A stretch of 64,000 nucleotides of DNA from Acanthaster planci (GCF_001949145.1 NW_019091610.1:64001-128000); one strand, 5' to 3'; positions 1 through 12,072 are shown, counted from the first letter of the stretch. Numbers and translations: made by a program. Notes: generated from the sequence alone by a model not told the origin.

Positions 1-102
1 TCCCTTGCCCAGGACCTGAGGTAGATCTGAGGATTGACGGAATAAAATCAGAATTGTGATTATGATGGAGAACATTCTTCAGAACTACCAAAGTGCTAAT
101 GA

Positions 103-400
103 CAGGGTTCCTGCACCTGAGGGACAATTCAATTCCATAACTTTTCTATCACGTTTCCATGACCAAATTAAGAAAATCCATGACCCAATAACACAATTTC
201 ATGGACTATTCGGCAATTGAAGTTGCGAACACAATCACACATTTTATGCACTTACTTCTGAGAATAGACATCACACACAGTGTTTGAAAAATTCCATGAC
301 TTTTCCAGGACTTTAGTCATTTTTACAATATTCCATGACTTTTCCAGGCCTGGAAAAGGAAAACAAACTTCCATGACTTTTCCAGGCTGCAGAAACCCTG
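103..400. repeat. CAGGGTTCC-ended short DNA-transposon-like element, copy 1
   Basis: About 298 bp bounded by cagggttcctgca and its near-complement tgcagaaaccctg. It has no coding frame. Inside are repeated blocks on the theme ttccatgacttttccagg. A second copy lies in opposite orientation at 23004-23303. The end sequence resembles non-autonomous hAT elements, which is inference. It sits in LIPE downstream intron sequence. Confidence 0.75.
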
Positions 401-1049
401 TAATTACTACTGGAAATTTCATCCTCTGGCTCAGACATTTACCCATATGATCAATTCAACTCTGGTTTGCAGGAGTTTGTGAGAAAAAAGAATCTCATGC
501 TCGCCTGAGTGGGACTTGAACCAGTGGCCCCCTTTTCATGCCACATTAGCAAAATCTGTGAGACAGTTTAAGCATAGTGATTGGTACAGGTGCCTGTCAA
601 ATGGGTGGTATTAAAACACCAGTGAGAAGTGTTTGAAACCAGTCAGTAATGGCTACATTTGATCAGTGACTATCTGTTACCCACTGATGAATCTTAACTG
701 TTGGTACTCTGCATACATTGCTGAATGGGCTGCCAAACAAGGCCGCTGATCAAACTTGGCCCAAAAATGGGATCCTTGTTATAAAACAGCCAAAACGGCC
801 TGACAGCGATGGACCTCACTTTGTTTTGTTTTTCCACGTCCCAGTTTAGAACAGCTCCATCACACTTATTCCCCTATGATTTTCTGCGATATAGAACACA
901 GATTGTAAGAATTTCGATATGGGTCCCTCAGTAGAAATTTGAGATTGAACATACAGCTCCAAACCAGCCCAAGTTCTGAAAACATCTTGCTCATGGCTAC
1001 ATGCACGGTGACCTCACACGCTTGACATGAATTCGCAAAATACACACAC
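401..1049. other. LIPE intron (3' of exon 6), no gene seen
   Basis: I find no exon on either strand here. A GGTTCAAGTCC tRNA B-box-like word occurs on the minus strand near 510-522, without a convincing tRNA fold. Confidence 0.5.
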
Positions 1050-1193
1050 CTCGTGCGATTTGGATGTGTGGGCGACAAAGCCTCCTCCATGAATATGTAT
1101 GAGCATGCCCTTTGATATGGGAGCTACTGACTTGGGAGGTATCTCCTCTTTTCCTTTGCTTTTTCCTTGTGGGGAGACATCATGCAACCAGCC
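1050..1193 (-). CDS. LIPE: Hormone-sensitive lipase, exon 6 (oxyanion-hole HGGGF motif); last LIPE exon in the window
   Basis: 48 codons (about residues 338-385), phase 0 at both ends, acceptor tttgcag/GGC and donor GAG/gtgtgt. It carries [18 protein letters not shown], almost the same as vertebrate LIVHFHGGGFVAQTSRSHE. HGGGF (about residues 372-376) forms the oxyanion hole of the HSL-family alpha/beta hydrolases. The lysine-rich linker before it differs from vertebrates. The exons with the GDSAG nucleophile, the regulatory serine loop and the Asp/His of the triad are not found between 1 and 1049 and must lie further left. The gene is cut by the window edge, not visibly broken. Confidence 0.93.
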
Positions 1194-2035
1194 CTGCAAA
1201 TACGAAAAACCAGCATTATGAAAACTGAGCTAAACAGCGTCCACAACTATTCTACGGCAAAACTGATTACTGCCAAATCGATGCAGGGATGGAAGTGGGT
1301 TGTAACTCTTTTCCAAGAATACGTCAAGTGTGCCAGAAACATTTACACACATTCATTGTACCAATGTCTTTTTTAAATTTGTAAAGAGGGCCCGACATCG
1401 GCCACTGCAGGATGATTTCAACATCCCTACCAACATCTAGAGGCATTCACAACTAGAATGCTTTAGAGAATAAACAAGCAGGTATATTGATGGGATACTG
1501 AGTTTACAGTTACATGTAAAAGCAGTAGGACTACGCTAATGACCACTGACCAGTTCCTACTTTATGGGCGCAATAATAGGAAACTGGTCAGGCAGCAAAT
1601 TTGCTAAACTTGCTAATTTAAACAATGACTCCATCCGCGGCAGATGTTTTGTGAAATGCATTTTAGTATGAGCTGTGCTCTTGTATGTTACTTCTCATAC
1701 TCGTTTCTAAGGAAAATGTTGTGTGCATATTACTCTCAGATCACATTGTGTGATCGGGAAATGTTTACCTTTCTGCCATTTCAACATGAACACGAGATGA
1801 AGGAGGGTATTTCTGCTCTGATTGAGGGTAATGCTCTAGCTTAATGCCCGTGGTTCATAAACCTGCTACTCATGCACTCAAGAGTTTTAACTTGAGTGAC
1901 ACGTTCAAATACAGCCACAAGGAAGAACACACCCTCATATTTTACGTTGTCATTTCTAGGTCTTTGATTTTTTACAACTTCTAAGGAATGGCATGCCACC
2001 TGAACAGTTAACCAACCCTGTTCACCCTATCTGGG
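1194..2035. other. LIPE intron between exons 5 and 6, proximal part
   Basis: No coding, RNA gene or recognisable repeat was seen in this 840-bp stretch. The rest of the intron is the SINE at 2036-2405. Confidence 0.5.
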
Positions 2036-2405
2036 GGCATGCAGCCTGGTGGTTAGGGTTTGTACATTGCAGCTTCTGCTTATCGGGTTGGGGTTCGAAT
2101 CTAGCTGGTGGCGGTACGTTGTGATCTTGGGCAAGTCACTTTACCCCTATGTGCCTCTCTCCACCCAGGAGTAAATGGGTACCGGTGAGGGCAGACAAGG
2201 TTATGTTTAGCCGTTTGCAACTTGTTTACAATGGCTGCACTGGGCTAGTATACTCCTCTGGGAGCTGAGATGGTTCCAGGAATGTTCAGATGATGTGAGC
2301 ACAATGTGCAGAGATAGTGACATTATATCGGGACCTTTGAATTGCAGATACTTTGAGATACTATGCACCTTATAAATGCTTTGATATTATCATTGTTATT
2401 ATCTC
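2036..2405 (+). mobile_element. tRNA-derived SINE with a MIR/CORE-like segment
   Basis: The head has RNA polymerase III A-box-like tggttagggtt (near 2050) and B-box ggttcgaatct (2092-2102) at tRNA-like spacing. Next comes gatcttgggcaagtcacttt (2122-2141) and a following tgtgcctct...agtaaatggg. This is very like the segment cttgggcaagtcactta...tgtgcctc...taaaatgggg of vertebrate MIR/L2-tailed SINEs. The tail is A/T-rich (attatcattgttatt). The element lies antisense in the LIPE intron and its tail touches the exon 5 splice donor. Family name not assigned. Confidence 0.75.
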
Positions 2406-2407
2406 AC

Positions 2408-2587
2408 CTGGCCATCGCGTTCCACAAATGACAACAGTCGAATCTGCACATTGCCTGGCCCGGTGTGAGCGCACGGCGGGACAATTGTCACTGGTTCTCC
2501 GTCTTCTCCATCTAACTCAAATGTGTGTGGCTGGATCTGGATCAGCTTGTTGATGGCAACAGAACCAGCCATGAGATTGCACATCTC
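2408..2587 (-). CDS. LIPE: Hormone-sensitive lipase, exon 5
   Basis: 60 codons, phase 0 at both ends, acceptor ttag/GAG and donor CAG/gtgaga. It continues the vertebrate alignment through M..SV.I.KL and ends with AHTGPGNVQIRLLSF, matching vertebrate AHTGPGPVLVRLISY. The donor at 2407-2401 directly adjoins the A/T-rich tail of a SINE, so the intron begins almost inside a mobile element. Confidence 0.93.
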
Positions 2588-3016
2588 CTAAGAATTATTA
2601 ACCACAAAAAAGATTAAGCATAACCATTCAAAACCAACAGAGATTTACACTAAAGATTTATGCACAAGATTCCAGCAGTGATGCACACTCTCAATTGCAC
2701 TCAACAACATAACATTTTTCTAAAAATCTTCATTATCTAATTGTACACTTTGAGCCAATGATTTGTGATCATTTTTCCCCCAAGAGTTCATCCCAAGCCA
2801 GAATGTTATTGGTGATCTCTGTTCCTCAGCAAGGCACTTTACTTCAACTACAAAACTCAAAAACATGGTGGGTATTTGGGTGGAAAGTGGAAGAAGTGTT
2901 TTTGTGTCAGCACAGAAGCAGCCAGCGCAGCCAGAAATCATACACTGCATGTATGCTTTGATGCCACTTTGATATCATGGTTGGGAATTCCATCATGAAG
3001 TAGATTTTTATCTTAC
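2588..3016. other. LIPE intron 4, no other feature
   Basis: A 429-bp intron between exons 4 and 5; no repeat or RNA gene recognised. Confidence 0.6.
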
Positions 3017-3134
3017 AGCGATCACGTCCCCTTCGGTGATGGACCAGAATGCTTTGCAAAACTTGATGTCCGACTTGTTCGTGACGTTAACGATCTGCTT
3101 GGCCCTGGCCTCGGGATTGGTCAAATATCGACTC
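3017..3134 (-). CDS. LIPE: Hormone-sensitive lipase, exon 4
   Basis: One base completes the split Gly codon from exon 3, then 39 codons, ending in phase 0. Acceptor tttccag/G, donor GCT/gtaaga. It encodes SRYLTNPEARA...FCKAFWSITEGDVIA, matching vertebrate RFAIDPELRG...HFWKAFWNITEMEVLS; the KAFW.ITE core is conserved. The exon lies at the end of the N-terminal domain, before the catalytic fold begins. Confidence 0.93.
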
Positions 3135-3805
3135 CTGGAAAGCAGACAGAAAATTGCTTGTTAGTCACAGACACAGAGTGTGCAAAAAACAGGTCACTGA
3201 AGATATCCAAAAATTGTGAAGACGACTTTCACACGAACCGCTACCGTACTAACTGTGTCAGACCTCTGTCATTTTTGTCAGGTGTCTGCACTAGATTTGA
3301 AACAGGACACTCTTTTGCAAATATTCTCGATCAGAAAATCTGAAATGCCCAAGTGCACTGTGCGTTGCCCTGCTGCATCGCAAGACAACACCAAACCCTC
3401 AGTTTCTCACATAAAAACCAAACCCACCAAAACAAACTCAGGCAAACATTCCTGAGTACGGGCATTTTTTTCTGGGATAAAATTTACAACCCCCACGTAT
3501 TACACAAATCTTCCGCAGTGGTGAATCAATCTTTAGATTTCATCCAAAGCAGTGCATAAAATGCTAACGTGGCCTCAGACAGCACCAAGGGGTATAGGCT
3601 ACATCAAACTTCACAAATTATTCTGAGAGTGGACTGGCAATTTTCACGACAAAGGACAGGCAAATATTGTAACGCTAGATGAAAATGACCTTTGTTTGTC
3701 TGTTTAATGATTCACTGACAAAGTGCCTTTGAATGCATTTCCCAAACACCAATACGACAGACGAGAAACAAGATCTTTTTCTGGACTAGCCTCCCTTGCA
3801 CGTAC
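3135..3805. other. LIPE intron 3, no other feature
   Basis: A 671-bp intron between exons 3 and 4; nothing else recognised on either strand. Confidence 0.6.
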
Positions 3806-3924
3806 CCATGGAATATTGAGGAGGCCGCCCTGGAGAATGTGCCTTCGTGTTTGTGGTATCCCTCACTGTAGGATGCCAATGCAACGGCCACGGTCTGCAG
3901 GGACTGCCAAATGCTATCGCAGAA
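3806..3924 (-). CDS. LIPE: Hormone-sensitive lipase, exon 3
   Basis: 39 codons plus two bases (phase 0 to phase 2), with acceptor ttctgcag/TTC and donor CATGG/gtacgt. Joined to exon 2 it reads CLGFQ-FCDSIWQSLQTVAVAL, in residue-for-residue register with vertebrate [21 protein letters not shown], followed by the SF/SY-GE-Y and AASS(I/L)F signatures. There are no gaps relative to the vertebrate protein over the whole exon, which fixes both splice sites well. Confidence 0.92.
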
Positions 3925-4079
3925 CTGCAGAAACAGACATTAAAACGAAAAACTTTCCCACTGGAATGATATGGACACTAACAGAGTTGAATGTCAATTC
4001 AGGATGTATGGGGCCAATGAGGAAGTTTTCTTTATGACATAAGGAAGCAGTTATCAGACAAGCATGGAATATGCACAGA

Positions 4080-7000
4080 CTACATCCAGTATCGGTTAAG
4101 TACCGGTACATGTACATATGCTACTGTATTACTCCATTCAGGAAGCATATCATTGTTCCAAAGTTCTCGTTGTTAATCCCATCTCCTGTAAGATGTACCT
4201 CCATCTTTTTTCAATTTACCTTGTGTGTACATCTTTTTTTCAACCTACTGTACTTGGTGTGATAAAATTTGTCATTCTTGTATTTGTACTAGTACATGCA
4301 TGTATGAAATTTAAATACATGTACCCAATGTACAGTAAGTGCCATATTGAAGAATATTACTGCTGCCCCCCACACACACACCCTTATATACATATATGTA
4401 TACTTGTGGGGTATTTCCTTTGTTCTTGCGTACATAACTCCCACACAACACAATTTCAAATCACTGCCATTTCCACCAAATTCGGTTTCCTGGATTGAAA
4501 TTTCGACCGTATGTCCCTTATATAAAACAGTTCAATTTGCGACACATGAATGGCACTTGAAAATTCCTCCTTTTATAGTAAATTTGAAATATCTATTTCG
4601 TGAAATTTTCCAAACAGTGGCTGTTTCTTATAACAACAGTCTATCACTTTGTGCAGAGGGGTCCTAAATGGCCCCCAAACCACAGTGACCACAGGCACTG
4701 ACCACAACAGATAAAGGCCACCTATTAGGACCATCAAGATTTCGCAACACCAACCACTGCCCCATCATATCCAGGCTCTTTCACCTGGTCAAGAAATCCC
4801 CTCCACAAAAGTTACAGCAGTAACTAAAGAGGCACCTAATATTACAAGACTATGTATCTACAATTAGATAAATCAAAACTAACCCCTATCGGTCAGAGAT
4901 ATAAATAGCAATGGGGTTAAGTGCTGATTACATCTACATGTAAGCAGTGTTATGTAGTACAGTCGGAAAAAGTACCTGTACCTTGACTGTGTTTTCCTTT
5001 GTAGGTTAAAGGAACAAATTACGTTTAGGTACATGTATGAGTATGCCTGTGGAAAGTGCACAGGATAGTGGCACAGATTTGGCTGCCGAGGCTAGCCCTT
5101 CATTGAGGGGACAATATCTTGATTTGGGAAATTCAGGACCGTGCCGTAGGGACAAAAACGTGTCCTCATACTGTAACTACTACCACAACTATAACTACTC
5201 CTTGAACAGCAATGCCATTGGTGTGTGTACAACATGTAGGTGTACCGGTTGGTGTGCAGGGTACCAGTACTTGTACTGGGCAAGTACAATCACTGTACCG
5301 TCCTGTTTTTATCTGCGAATGGGTCTTTTCTTGAACAATCCAAAGTCCTACTCACAAGCAAAAGATCAAAGTGAGCTTGAGGTACATGTACAGTGTATTG
5401 CAGATATTTCTTCAGGTTTCTTCAAGGTTTTCTGTCCATTCATGGACACATGTACATGAGGCTGGTACGTGTACATGTACATGCACATGGTATGCTTGTG
5501 TATAGGTACACATGTACATGTACACGTGTACATGTACATACATGTAGGTGCAGTATATGGTACACGTAACTATTTTCTCTTCCCACATGTACATGTAAAT
5601 CTTCTCAAATGCTCCTGGCACAAGTGGCCAATTTTGAGAATTCAAGCGGTGAAAAAAATAACCCCAAGAAATGTGTGTCTTTGGCTAAACCTTGTTTTTC
5701 TGTTTAGCCATACTACCAATCTACATGTAAGCCTACTGACATACCAGTAGACAAGTACTGTACAATGCAGATGATACATGTACATTATACATGTACATGT
5801 TAAACATACAATGTACAAAACTAGTACATGTACTGGTGCATGTCCTTTTAGGTACAGTACACACATGTACATGTATGTACATGTACACATGAAGGAAGTC
5901 CTTCCTCCATGATGTACACAACTCCAAAATATTACTCACACTAGATGTACCTCAGGATTTTAAAGGATTGAGACAGCAGTCAACCCTCCAAAAAACACCT
6001 TCAAGGTACCGGCGTGATGGAAGATTTCAGGGCAAGATTCCAATTGCCTCTGCTGCTCCTTTTTACACTCTTTCCCTGGACTGTGGAAGATTTGGGCTTT
6101 ATCCAGTCATTTACCCCGGACTTGGAAGCAGTTACAGGACTTTGTAAGGTTGAGACAGCATCCTAGCAAAATGGCCTAGGTTATTGTACCGGTACATGTG
6201 CACATGTACAGTAGTTAGGGTGAAGGACGCATGCTCAAGAATGCATTGAAGGGCATACATGTACATGTGTAGCTCCGCTGGAAGAGAGTGGTACATGTTT
6301 GTAGGTATTATAATGTACAGTGTACATGTTGTCAGTGGATTCCACTTCCTCATACTGGAGTTTCCATTAATTCATGCATAAAGTACATGTACATGTACAT
6401 GTACGTACTTGTAACCAGATACCTAGGATTACTGAAATTCTTCTTGGGCGGATATCTTGCCAGTCTGTGTTTTTATAAGGTGTACCGGTGCAGTGCAGAT
6501 CCTGCCCAAAAAGGCAGAGGATACACACACCCACAAGTAACAGCTTGTGCCAGGATATGACAGAAAGTGAGAGAGAACGCTCCGGTGAATTTTACAAGGG
6601 AGAAGTTATCAAACGGAACAGTGAACTTTCCAATATTCATGTGCCTCATATGCAAAAAATCATAGATGGCGAACAAAAACACACAAGTGGTACACAAGTT
6701 TCACAACAATGTTACTGCAAACGTACATACATGTACATTGTACGTGTACATGCTACCAGGGAATTTCTGCATGTGGACCATTTCATGTTTCAGGTTACCA
6801 ATTTCAGAGATTTTTTTTTCAACAGAATTCAGGAGTTGGAGTGATTGTGGCCATGAATGCCAAATCCGTTCCTGTTTCCCTGCATACGTATGGTATGCCT
6901 GGTTCATCTTGGGTAGCCATGCACAAACTGAAACATTGCCTGAAGGTTAGATTACAATACAATGTACTCTGGGATCACATGTGCATGTCCATTGTCTGTT

Positions 7001-7165
7001 CAAGTACATTTTGCATATGTATGAAGCCGCTTTGTTGGAATTCTGCCAGCATTATCACTGTACGTGTAGTTCCAAATCTAAAACATACATGTTCAGTATG
7101 TACATGTACATGTATATTTACTGTCGTACCAGTACAAATGTATCTGGTGTTTATGTGTGTTTAAA
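4080..7165. repeat. Dense gtacatgtac palindromic-word region in LIPE intron 2
   Basis: The self-complementary words tacatgta, gtacatgtac and taccggta recur dozens of times, singly or in runs of 2-5 (for example near 5468-5540, 5780-5890 and 6380-6405), separated by ordinary sequence. Because the words read the same on both strands, they generate spurious Met-Tyr, Cys-Thr and Val-His reading frames on both strands. No exon was found in this intron (3925-8577). Confidence 0.85.
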
Positions 7166-8224
7166 AATGTAAAAAATACGGGTAAAAGGGATTGCAAATC
7201 CCATGGAAACTTTATTTTTGTCGTTGTATCGGGTGCATTTACCTGTCAACAATGTTGCAGTACTTGAGTCATTGAAATACAACAGTACAAGAAAATTGAT
7301 CCTCGACAAACACAAGGCCTACACACCATTCGCAGTCTTAGCCAATTACGAATGCAAAACGCCAGTGTGTTCCTAGTCTTGGTTCCAAGACCTTCCTGTT
7401 TTTTTTCTGCGACACAAACCATCACCAGATGTCGCAGCCGGAAGGGGCACTGTCACTGCATATTGCCTTGTAAAGTATATGTACACCACACCTTGCATGC
7501 AATAACGAATCACAGCACCACGAAAGGCGTCTTGGGTCCAAGACTAGTAAAACTCAATTCAGTTGTAGCTAGTCTGGTTCCCGGACCTGACACAGAATCT
7601 AGAATATAGAATAACACGGGCATAGGAATATTGAGTCTAGAAAGCAGACTTCACCCATCCACATTTACACGTTCGCGTTGCCCGTGCATAATGCATCACA
7701 AGTCACAGTCGTACCGGTACAAGTATATGTACATGGCCACATGTAAGTACAGATCACCAATCACAACTCCATTGTGATGCATATTGTTTCAGAATGTTAT
7801 TTATTTAGATGGTTTTTGGTTGGCATGACAATCACACAGAGTTTTAGCTGGAAACCTTTATTTTTGAGCAAGTTTTTTCAGCACTTGAGCAAATTTTGTA
7901 CTTAGGCAGCTCTGTGAAATTGGGCCAAGCATCAATGGCATTTGCTTGTTCTTGATGCTTTAACATTTTACCTCTGAGTAGGCCCAAATGCTTTTGCTGT
8001 TGTTGGTGTATCAGAACTGATATTCTTTCTCTTGCCGTATAAATGTTGTACTTCTATGTTTTGCCAAGGAGCCTAAGATACATGTACACAGTTTTGGGAC
8101 TAAATATAATCTGCAACTTGACCTAAACAGACCGATTTGGGAATGCTATGGCAGATTTCAATAAAAACAATCATCTGCAAATTTAAAACATTTTTACAAA
8201 CAAATTTTACTATTTACCAAGATT

Positions 8225-8405
8225 TAGAGTACTCGTAGTGACTTGTACTCGTAGTTAGATGTACTCGTACTCGGAGGTACAAGTATTCGTACTTGAAAAT
8301 CAGTTCTTGTACTCAGCTGGTAAGTACTCAGACTTTCAGGTACTCAGAAATTTACATGTAAGAACTCGGCTGTACTCGGAAAAAAGTACTCGACTACAAC
8401 ACTGC
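8225..8405. repeat. Degenerate tactcgtactcg / tgtactcgg repeat tract
   Basis: About 180 bp of irregular repeats of gtactcgta, gtacttg and actcgg, ending actcgactacaacactg. A terminal caacactg is reminiscent of hAT-type element ends, but no partner end is visible upstream. Confidence 0.55.
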
Positions 8406-8577
8406 CTATCAACATGATCAAACTAGATTTACCGGTACATGTAACTTCTGCTGAGCGACATTGCGGGAGCACATTAAATTTAAATATCTCTTCTCCTTTT
8501 CAACCAACCATCAAAATTCCTCAAGATATACGGGCATCCCCAACACCATTTAAAAAAGGCACCAAGACAAATTTCAC

Positions 8578-8778
8578 CTGAAAACCCAAGCAGCGTCCAT
8601 AGAAGCACTCTCTGTCCAGAGCCTGGACCTCCAACATGATGTCCTGTGGCATCTGCTCCAGCTGATCCTTCTCTGGAAATAGCTGACACTTGTCCACTTC
8701 GGAATAGGCCAGGAGCTTCTCTCCGTAGCTGAGAAGCACTCGCAGCTGGCTCAGCACTTTGCTGTAGGCCTCCAGCTC
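8578..8778 (-). CDS. LIPE: Hormone-sensitive lipase, exon 2
   Basis: 67 codons (residues 132-198), phase 0 at both ends, with acceptor cgtag/GAG and donor CAG/gtgaaa. It begins ELEAY..LSQLR.LL.Y..KLL, matching the vertebrate HSL helix ELEAYLAALTQLRALVYYAQ, and ends with ECFYGRCLGFQ, nearly identical to the vertebrate GCFYGRCLGFQ. It belongs to the helical N-terminal regulatory domain, thought to mediate protein contacts and dimerisation. It is separated from exon 1 by a 2.9-kb intron full of repeats. Confidence 0.93.
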
Positions 8779-11679
8779 CTACGGTCAGGAGAAAGAACGA
8801 TACGCAACAGTAAGCTGAAGCATCATTATCTACATTTTGGTGAACATGATTTGAGTCAGGGTTCCAAGCTTTCAGCTCTCAAAGGCCGCCATTGTCAGGT
8901 GGTAAACAGTTACTTGACCCCCCCCCCTGCAATTGGAGAGAATCAAAGATGCACTGTCTGTGCTTTTTGGGTGTGGTGAAATATTTTCAAACTGAATTGA
9001 TGAATTTTCTACAGTCATATTTGTAATGAGACACCAATTACGAACTTTGGACGTACATGTACAAAACTACATGTAGTCCCCTAGCAATTGGCGAGAAAAA
9101 ACGTTGTATTAAAGCCCTGCTTGTATAAAAAATTGGCTTAAAAATATGTAGGGAGACTTCCTTATCTGGAAATCACTTGAAACCCTTTGTGCAAGCCCTA
9201 TGAGACTGGTTAGAGAAAGTGTAAAAAGTGTTTTCTAAGTAAATGCTTCAATATGTCAAGTTTACACTCAGTGATTCTACTCAGAACCACCACTCCCATT
9301 GAAGAGATTAATTTCACATGATGTATTGTACCCACAAACCTTCTCTCTTAGTCAATATTTTCCCCCCAAAATTTGTCTTTTTAGGACATCTTGCCACTTC
9401 CTGACGGCTGATGTGTCACTGTAAGGAAAAAGTAGTGACCGTCCTTGTAGGAATTTCGCCTATATTTTCTCTCGCAGCCTCAACACTACTGCACATGTGC
9501 CAATCAATGCACTGGTCAACTGGTTGGGATAGCATTAAGGGGGAAGAGCATTTCAGGAAAATTTGGACAGCACTGCTCCAGTAAAAATCCAGCTGGCGGA
9601 TCATATTTTTGGTCCACATGAAACTGTGTTAATATTGATTGATTCCCCAAGACTCATCTCAGAAGTGGTGGACTTTTTTCTATTGATACTACCGCACATA
9701 CAGGATTGATCAGTCTAGATCCTGATCGTAGACGTTTTGAATTCCACTTTTACATGGCCTTTTCAGTCAGAATGATTGCAATGGTTTAGGCCATAAGCCA
9801 TCTAAAAAACAAAGCGTCATGCATACATGTCCTAAAAAGTCAAATCTAGCAATAAAAATATTGAAGCATTTACTAAGAAAATACTTCAAATTTTCAGACA
9901 AATCTCATAGGGTTGGTGCACCGGATACATACATGTATGTATGTGTATGGAACTCCTTCCCCTTTTGTAATCTACTAGCAGTTTTGAAACTGTCTGCCAC
10001 AACTGTGAATTCAAGGGGATTGACTGATGACAGCAGGATAGACAGATGTTGAACTGTATCAAGAGACTGTGGCCAACACCTCCATCAAGCTGTGTGAGAG
10101 TTTGTGTCACAGCTGTCAAAGGTGACCGGTGGCATTCATACCCTGACATGCCTGATGATCTCTACTTTCCCCACATGACCTGTGACAGTCACATTTTGGT
10201 AAGACTGTGCGCAGACATCACTAACTTAATTTTCCTTGCAGCGGTTTATAAGCCATCAGAAAGTAATAACATGTCCTGTAAACTTATATTTGGCAGTGAA
10301 TTATTCAAGTATTTACTTAGCTTTTCGTCAAGGCCTTCATGGCTGTGAGTGTGTAACTTGTAAGTGACTGGAAAGGAGACCAGGTGAGTGGCGCAGCCAC
10401 AAGGCCTTTCCCAACTTGATTTGGAAGTTTTGTGGTGAATTATTCATAAGCTTTCTGATATGCATTATTCATACATTTCATGTGAATAGTTGAAGCACTG
10501 ACAATTTAACCAATCACAATGCAGATTTCTCCTTGTTTCATCCATTTGTTAAAAAAGAGCCAAGAGAGGTGGGTTTATGTAAACTAAATGAAAATGGTGA
10601 GATGACAACTGTGATGCTTGTTGTGGGCACGGTGGGGGAATACTGGTGCTGACATTAGATTAGCACTAGCAGTACATCATGAAGGCAAAAGCTCAGCCAC
10701 AGTCTCACTCTCGGGCGTTGGTCGTCGAAGCCAGTTAAAGCAAAACGGCAGTGCTTGAAATACGGAGCTCTTACCATATCCCATGGTTACGCCCACGCCC
10801 AGGTACAGATGCTCCAATAGCCTGACGCTGCAACAGTTGAAACTCGGCAAGGTGAGGTTTTCCAGCAGCATATTCTAAAGAACTGTCCAAATACTGCTCA
10901 GACAACTGACCTGCACTCACGGTGGCCGACACACTTGACACACTAGCCATTTTTCGTATACTTTCAATTTGCATAATAGGTTAATGTATGCTGACCCCGT
11001 CGCTTAGGATTGGTTGGGATTTTCGCTATCCCAACGGGGTAGCAAAAATGGAAAATATGAAGAAAAACATGAGAAATTCCTGACAAGTTAGAAAACGCCT
11101 TGTGGCTAAGCCTCTGGTGCATGTGGTCTCCTCTCCAGTCACTTTGCAGTTACACACACAGCCATGAAGGCCTTGACGAAAGACTAGTATTTACTTAGAA
11201 ACCACTTTGGAATTTTCAGTCCAGTTTCATAGGTTTTGTGCACAGGGTGTCAAGTGACGTCCGTGTAGGCCTACAGCAACAGTAGGCAGGAAGGAGTTCC
11301 TTATATGGACACCAATAATTATTCCCCTCATTAGCCTTCAGGAAACAAAAAACATGTCCAAAAAAGTTCAATTTAGGAGGGAAAAAGCCAAGTCGTTTAC
11401 TTAGAAAACAAGTTAAGCCCAGGCCTATATGTACGTGTAGAATTCTTCATACCAGTCTCATGCTCAGGGCTGGTTCATGAGGTGTCAAGTGGCATATGTA
11501 TATGGAACTCTTTCCCCGGTAGGCTAACTCTTTCTGTCAATGACAGTGTCATGTCTTACATGCTATAGGCCTAGGCCCTAATTAAAAGTGTAAAAACTGG
11601 CCTAGGGGACCTAGGCGCTAGGCTTACATATATTATTAAAATTAACAACTTTAGAGAAAAAAAAGAATCAATTGAATAC
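8779..11679. other. LIPE intron 1 (2.9 kb), repeat-bearing
   Basis: No exon was recognised. It holds a ~0.87-kb foldback structure (10321-11187) and three diverged copies of a short repeat (9815-9965, 11190-11310, 11345-11530) that share the core tttacttagaaa...tttcag...catagg. Confidence 0.6.
10321..11187. mobile_element. Foldback element with ~85-bp inverted arms
   Basis: The left arm (10321-10405) and right arm (11097-11187) are inverted copies: both contain ttcgtcaaggccttcatggc, a gtgtgtaac block, gtgactgga, aggagacca and agccacaaggc. The 690-bp interior has no recognised gene. The arms are about 80% alike, so the element is old. No transposase remnant was recognised. Confidence 0.7.
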
Positions 11680-12072
11680 CCTCAAGTAGTGACCAGCCCT
11701 GAACAGCAGGCTGTCCCTGTTGACGGCGATATACCGCGAGATCTGGATCAGCTTTTCCACACAGCAGTCCACTACGCCGATTAGGCTCCGATAACCGTTG
11801 CCGGGCGTCAGCTCGTCGTAGTCGAACCGCGGCGCGATGGCGGCAAGGGTCTCCACCGCCGGCCGCACGGCATCGCTCTCCTGCTCGATAAGACAGAAGA
11901 CAGTGAAGAACTTCTCCCCGCTGCTGCTCTTGGATTTCTGGTAGTGTTCTATGTTGTTGATGACGAGCTGCCGCAGCGTCTTGATGGACATCAAGACCGG
12001 ACACGGAAGATTCTCGGTGTCCTTCTGGTCAGCAGTGCCACTACTAGTTTCTGAACCACTGCGCGCCTCCAT
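11680..12072 (-). CDS. LIPE: Hormone-sensitive lipase, exon 1 (start codon and first part of the HSL N-terminal domain)
   Basis: This exon encodes residues 1-131 of an intracellular neutral lipase that hydrolyses diacylglycerol, cholesteryl and retinyl esters at lipid droplets. The segment TPGNGYRSL...CC...SRYIAVNR...FR closely follows the vertebrate HSL N-terminal domain (TPANGYRSL...CC...SRYVASNR...FR), a domain not found in simple alpha/beta-hydrolase esterases. I chose the ATG at 12072: its context is gccaacATGG, with A at -3 and G at +4, and the frame is closed by TAA about 65 nt upstream. A second Met at 11991 (MSIKTLR) aligns with the start of the short vertebrate form and could also be used. 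The donor after 11680 is gtattc, in phase 0. The first ~45 residues are Ser/Thr-rich and have no clear counterpart. The identification is firm; the exact start is less so. Confidence 0.9.

Noticed and set aside
495-560. Possible tRNA gene on the minus strand (GGTTCAAGTCC B-box)
   Set aside because: No matching acceptor stem or clear A-box; at most an old tRNA-derived SINE fragment.
1-1049. LIPE catalytic-serine exon (GDSAG)
   Set aside because: Searched for by eye on the minus strand and not present; it must be outside the window.
5412-5939. Overlapping ORFs on both strands rich in Met-Tyr, Val-His and Cys-Thr
   Set aside because: They are translations of the palindromic gtacatgtac words, which stay open on both strands; no splice sites or homology.
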